DNA of 64,000 bases. Origin: Streptomyces sp. NBC_01485. Its GTDB lineage: Bacteria; Actinomycetota; Actinomycetes; Streptomycetales; Streptomycetaceae. Every line of letters begins with the position of its first letter. Position 1 is the stretch's first letter. The notes beneath the pieces are model-generated. The model was not told the DNA's origin. It did no database searches and saw nothing but the letters and a program-made list of their open reading frames with translations. Below, piece by piece: positions 62,881-64,000 of the stretch. The stretch covers positions 7,006,001 to 7,070,000 of the forward strand of contig NZ_CP109435.1 in assembly GCF_036227125.1 (NCBI RefSeq), read 5' to 3'. The position numbers and the translations under genes are program-made.

Positions 62881-64000
62881 ATGCAGAGCGCGTCGGACCG
62901 GCACGAGTACCCCGCCCACTGGGAGGCCGACGTGGTGCTGCGCGACGGCGGCACCGCGCGCATCCGCCCCATCACCGTCGACGACGCCGAACGCCTGGTC
63001 AGCTTCTACGAGCAGGTCTCGGACGAGTCCAAGTACTACCGCTTCTTCGCGCCCTACCCGCGCCTGTCCGCGAAGGACGTCCACCGCTTCACGCACCACG
63101 ACTTCGTGGACCGGGTGGGACTCGCGGCCACGGTCGGCGGCGAGTTCATCGCAACCGTGCGCTATGACCGCATCGGTGCCGACGGCATGGCCGCCTCCGC
63201 GCCCGCCGACGAGGCCGAGGTCGCCTTCCTCGTGCAGGACGCCCACCAGGGGCGCGGTGTCGCCTCCGCGCTCCTCGAACACATCGCGGCCGTCGCGCGC
63301 GAGCGAGACATCCGCCGCTTCGCCGCCGAGGTGCTCCCCGCCAACTCCAAGATGATCAAGGTGTTCACGGACGCCGGCTACACCCAGAAGCGCAGCTTCG
63401 AGGACGGCGTCGTCCGCCTGGAGTTCGACCTCGAACCCACCGAGCGCTCCCTCGCCGTGCAGCGTGCGCGGGAGCAGCGCGCCGAGGCACACTCCGTACG
63501 GCGGCTGCTGGCGCCCGGCTCCGTCGCCGTCGTCGGCACCGGCCGGACGCCCGGCGGCGTCGGCCGGAGCGTTCTCGGCAACCTCCGGGAGGCCGGGTTC
63601 ACCGGCCGCCTGTACGCCGTGAACAAGGCCTTCCCCGACGACCTGAAGGAACTCGACGGAGTGCCCGCCCACCGCTCGGTGCGCGACATCGACGGGCCTG
63701 TCGACCTCGCGGTCCTCGCCGTACCGGCCGAGCACGTGACGGAGGCCGTCGCCGAGTGCGGCGAGCACGGCGTGCAGGGACTCGTCGTCCTCTCCGCCGG
63801 CTACGCCGAGAGCGGCCCCGACGGGCGCGAGCGTCAGCGCCAACTCGTCCGGCACGCGCGCGCGTACGGCATGCGGATCATCGGCCCCAACGCCTTCGGG
63901 ATCATCAACACCTCCCCGGAGGTGCGGCTCAACGCCTCGCTCGCCCCGGAGATGCCGAGACCCGGCCGCATCGGCCTGTTCGCCCAGTCCGGCGCCATCG
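62881..64000 (+). CDS. GNAT-acyl-CoA synthetase (NDP-forming) fusion, cut by the window edge
   Basis: The first 373 residues are visible. Residues about 18-180 are a GNAT acetyltransferase (ARIRPITVDDAERLVSFYEQ, VAFLVQDAHQGRGVASALLEHIA acyl-CoA loop). From about 200 comes the CoA-binding domain of NDP-forming acyl-CoA synthetases (LLAPGSVAVVGTGRTPGGVGRSVLGNL, DLAVLAVPAEHV, IIGPNAFGIINT), continuing past the edge. Such proteins (Pat-like) acetylate lysines on acyl-CoA synthetases and other targets. TACTCT (62868-62873) lies 7 bases before the ATG, indicating a leaderless start. It is divergent from ptsH. Confidence 0.9.
   Translation, partial: MQSASDRHEYPAHWEADVVLRDGGTARIRPITVDDAERLVSFYEQVSDESKYYRFFAPYPRLSAKDVHRFTHHDFVDRVGLAATVGGEFIATVRYDRIGADGMAASAPADEAEVAFLVQDAHQGRGVASALLEHIAAVARERDIRRFAAEVLPANSKMIKVFTDAGYTQKRSFEDGVVRLEFDLEPTERSLAVQRAREQRAEAHSVRRLLAPGSVAVVGTGRTPGGVGRSVLGNLREAGFTGRLYAVNKAFPDDLKELDGVPAHRSVRDIDGPVDLAVLAVPAEHVTEAVAECGEHGVQGLVVLSAGYAESGPDGRERQRQLVRHARAYGMRIIGPNAFGIINTSPEVRLNASLAPEMPRPGRIGLFAQSGAI

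Overview
The window is chromosomal DNA from a Streptomyces (or very close relative). The support is a very high G+C content with almost exclusively G or C in third codon positions, frequent GTG starts and leaderless genes, and a gene order I know from the Streptomyces core chromosome: dinG-lexA-nrdR-nrdJ, then rnhB, recQ, whiH-hrdB, a second GyrB-like/ParE gene, a GyrA-like/ParC gene, a pair of M16 peptidases and ptsH. From memory this corresponds to about SCO5798-SCO5842 of S. coelicolor. That mapping is recall, not a search.

Layout. 1-6.2 kb: a secreted lipoprotein-type serine protease facing a three-gene NRPS-independent siderophore (NIS) operon (class III aminotransferase, IucA/IucC synthetase, GNAT acetyltransferase). 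6.3-13.6 kb: DNA repair and dNTP supply, with DinG helicase convergent to lexA (own SOS box), then nrdR-nrdJ (B12-dependent ribonucleotide reductase and its repressor, with a candidate NrdR box pair). 13.6-24.2 kb: TerD protein, YdbC-like protein, histidine phosphatase with ADP-ribosylglycohydrolase, a divergent MFS exporter/TetR pair with two perfect 18-bp operators, RNase HII, two hypotheticals and a RecQ helicase carrying a C-terminal ComF/PRTase-like domain. 24.3-32 kb: DUF4192 protein, glycogen-debranching-like protein, NrtR-like Nudix regulator, and an ABC ATPase-permease fusion with a degenerate ATPase. 32-38.9 kb: whiH (with a WhiG-type promoter), hrdB, a secreted trypsin, a small zinc-ribbon protein and parE.

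39-52 kb is the signalling and carbon region: a membrane protein plus NarL-type two-component system; a DUF485/acetate-symporter pair ending in an IS5-family insertion placed exactly in the stop codon; a CitA/CitB-like (SpoOB-type) two-component system with a second, paralogous response regulator and an unrecognised 28-codon ORF between the regulators; an iron-box-controlled, apparently leaderless thioredoxin-like [2Fe-2S] protein; and two divergent citrate synthase homologues, one fused to a DNA-binding domain, around a palindromic operator region. 52-64 kb: a small-protein/DUF6082 pair, a His-rich COG0523 GTPase, parC, two M16 peptidases, an M23 peptidase under a c-di-AMP (ydaO) riboswitch, a GntR regulator, ptsH (HPr), and the start of a GNAT/acyl-CoA synthetase protein cut by the window edge.

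Most of the window is ordinary core chromosome. The parts most worth a second look are the citrate synthase/DNA-binding fusion with its operators, the iron-box leaderless promoter, the minimal NIS operon, the degenerate ABC fusion, and the 28-codon ORF beside the duplicated response regulator. No tRNA, rRNA or CRISPR array was seen.
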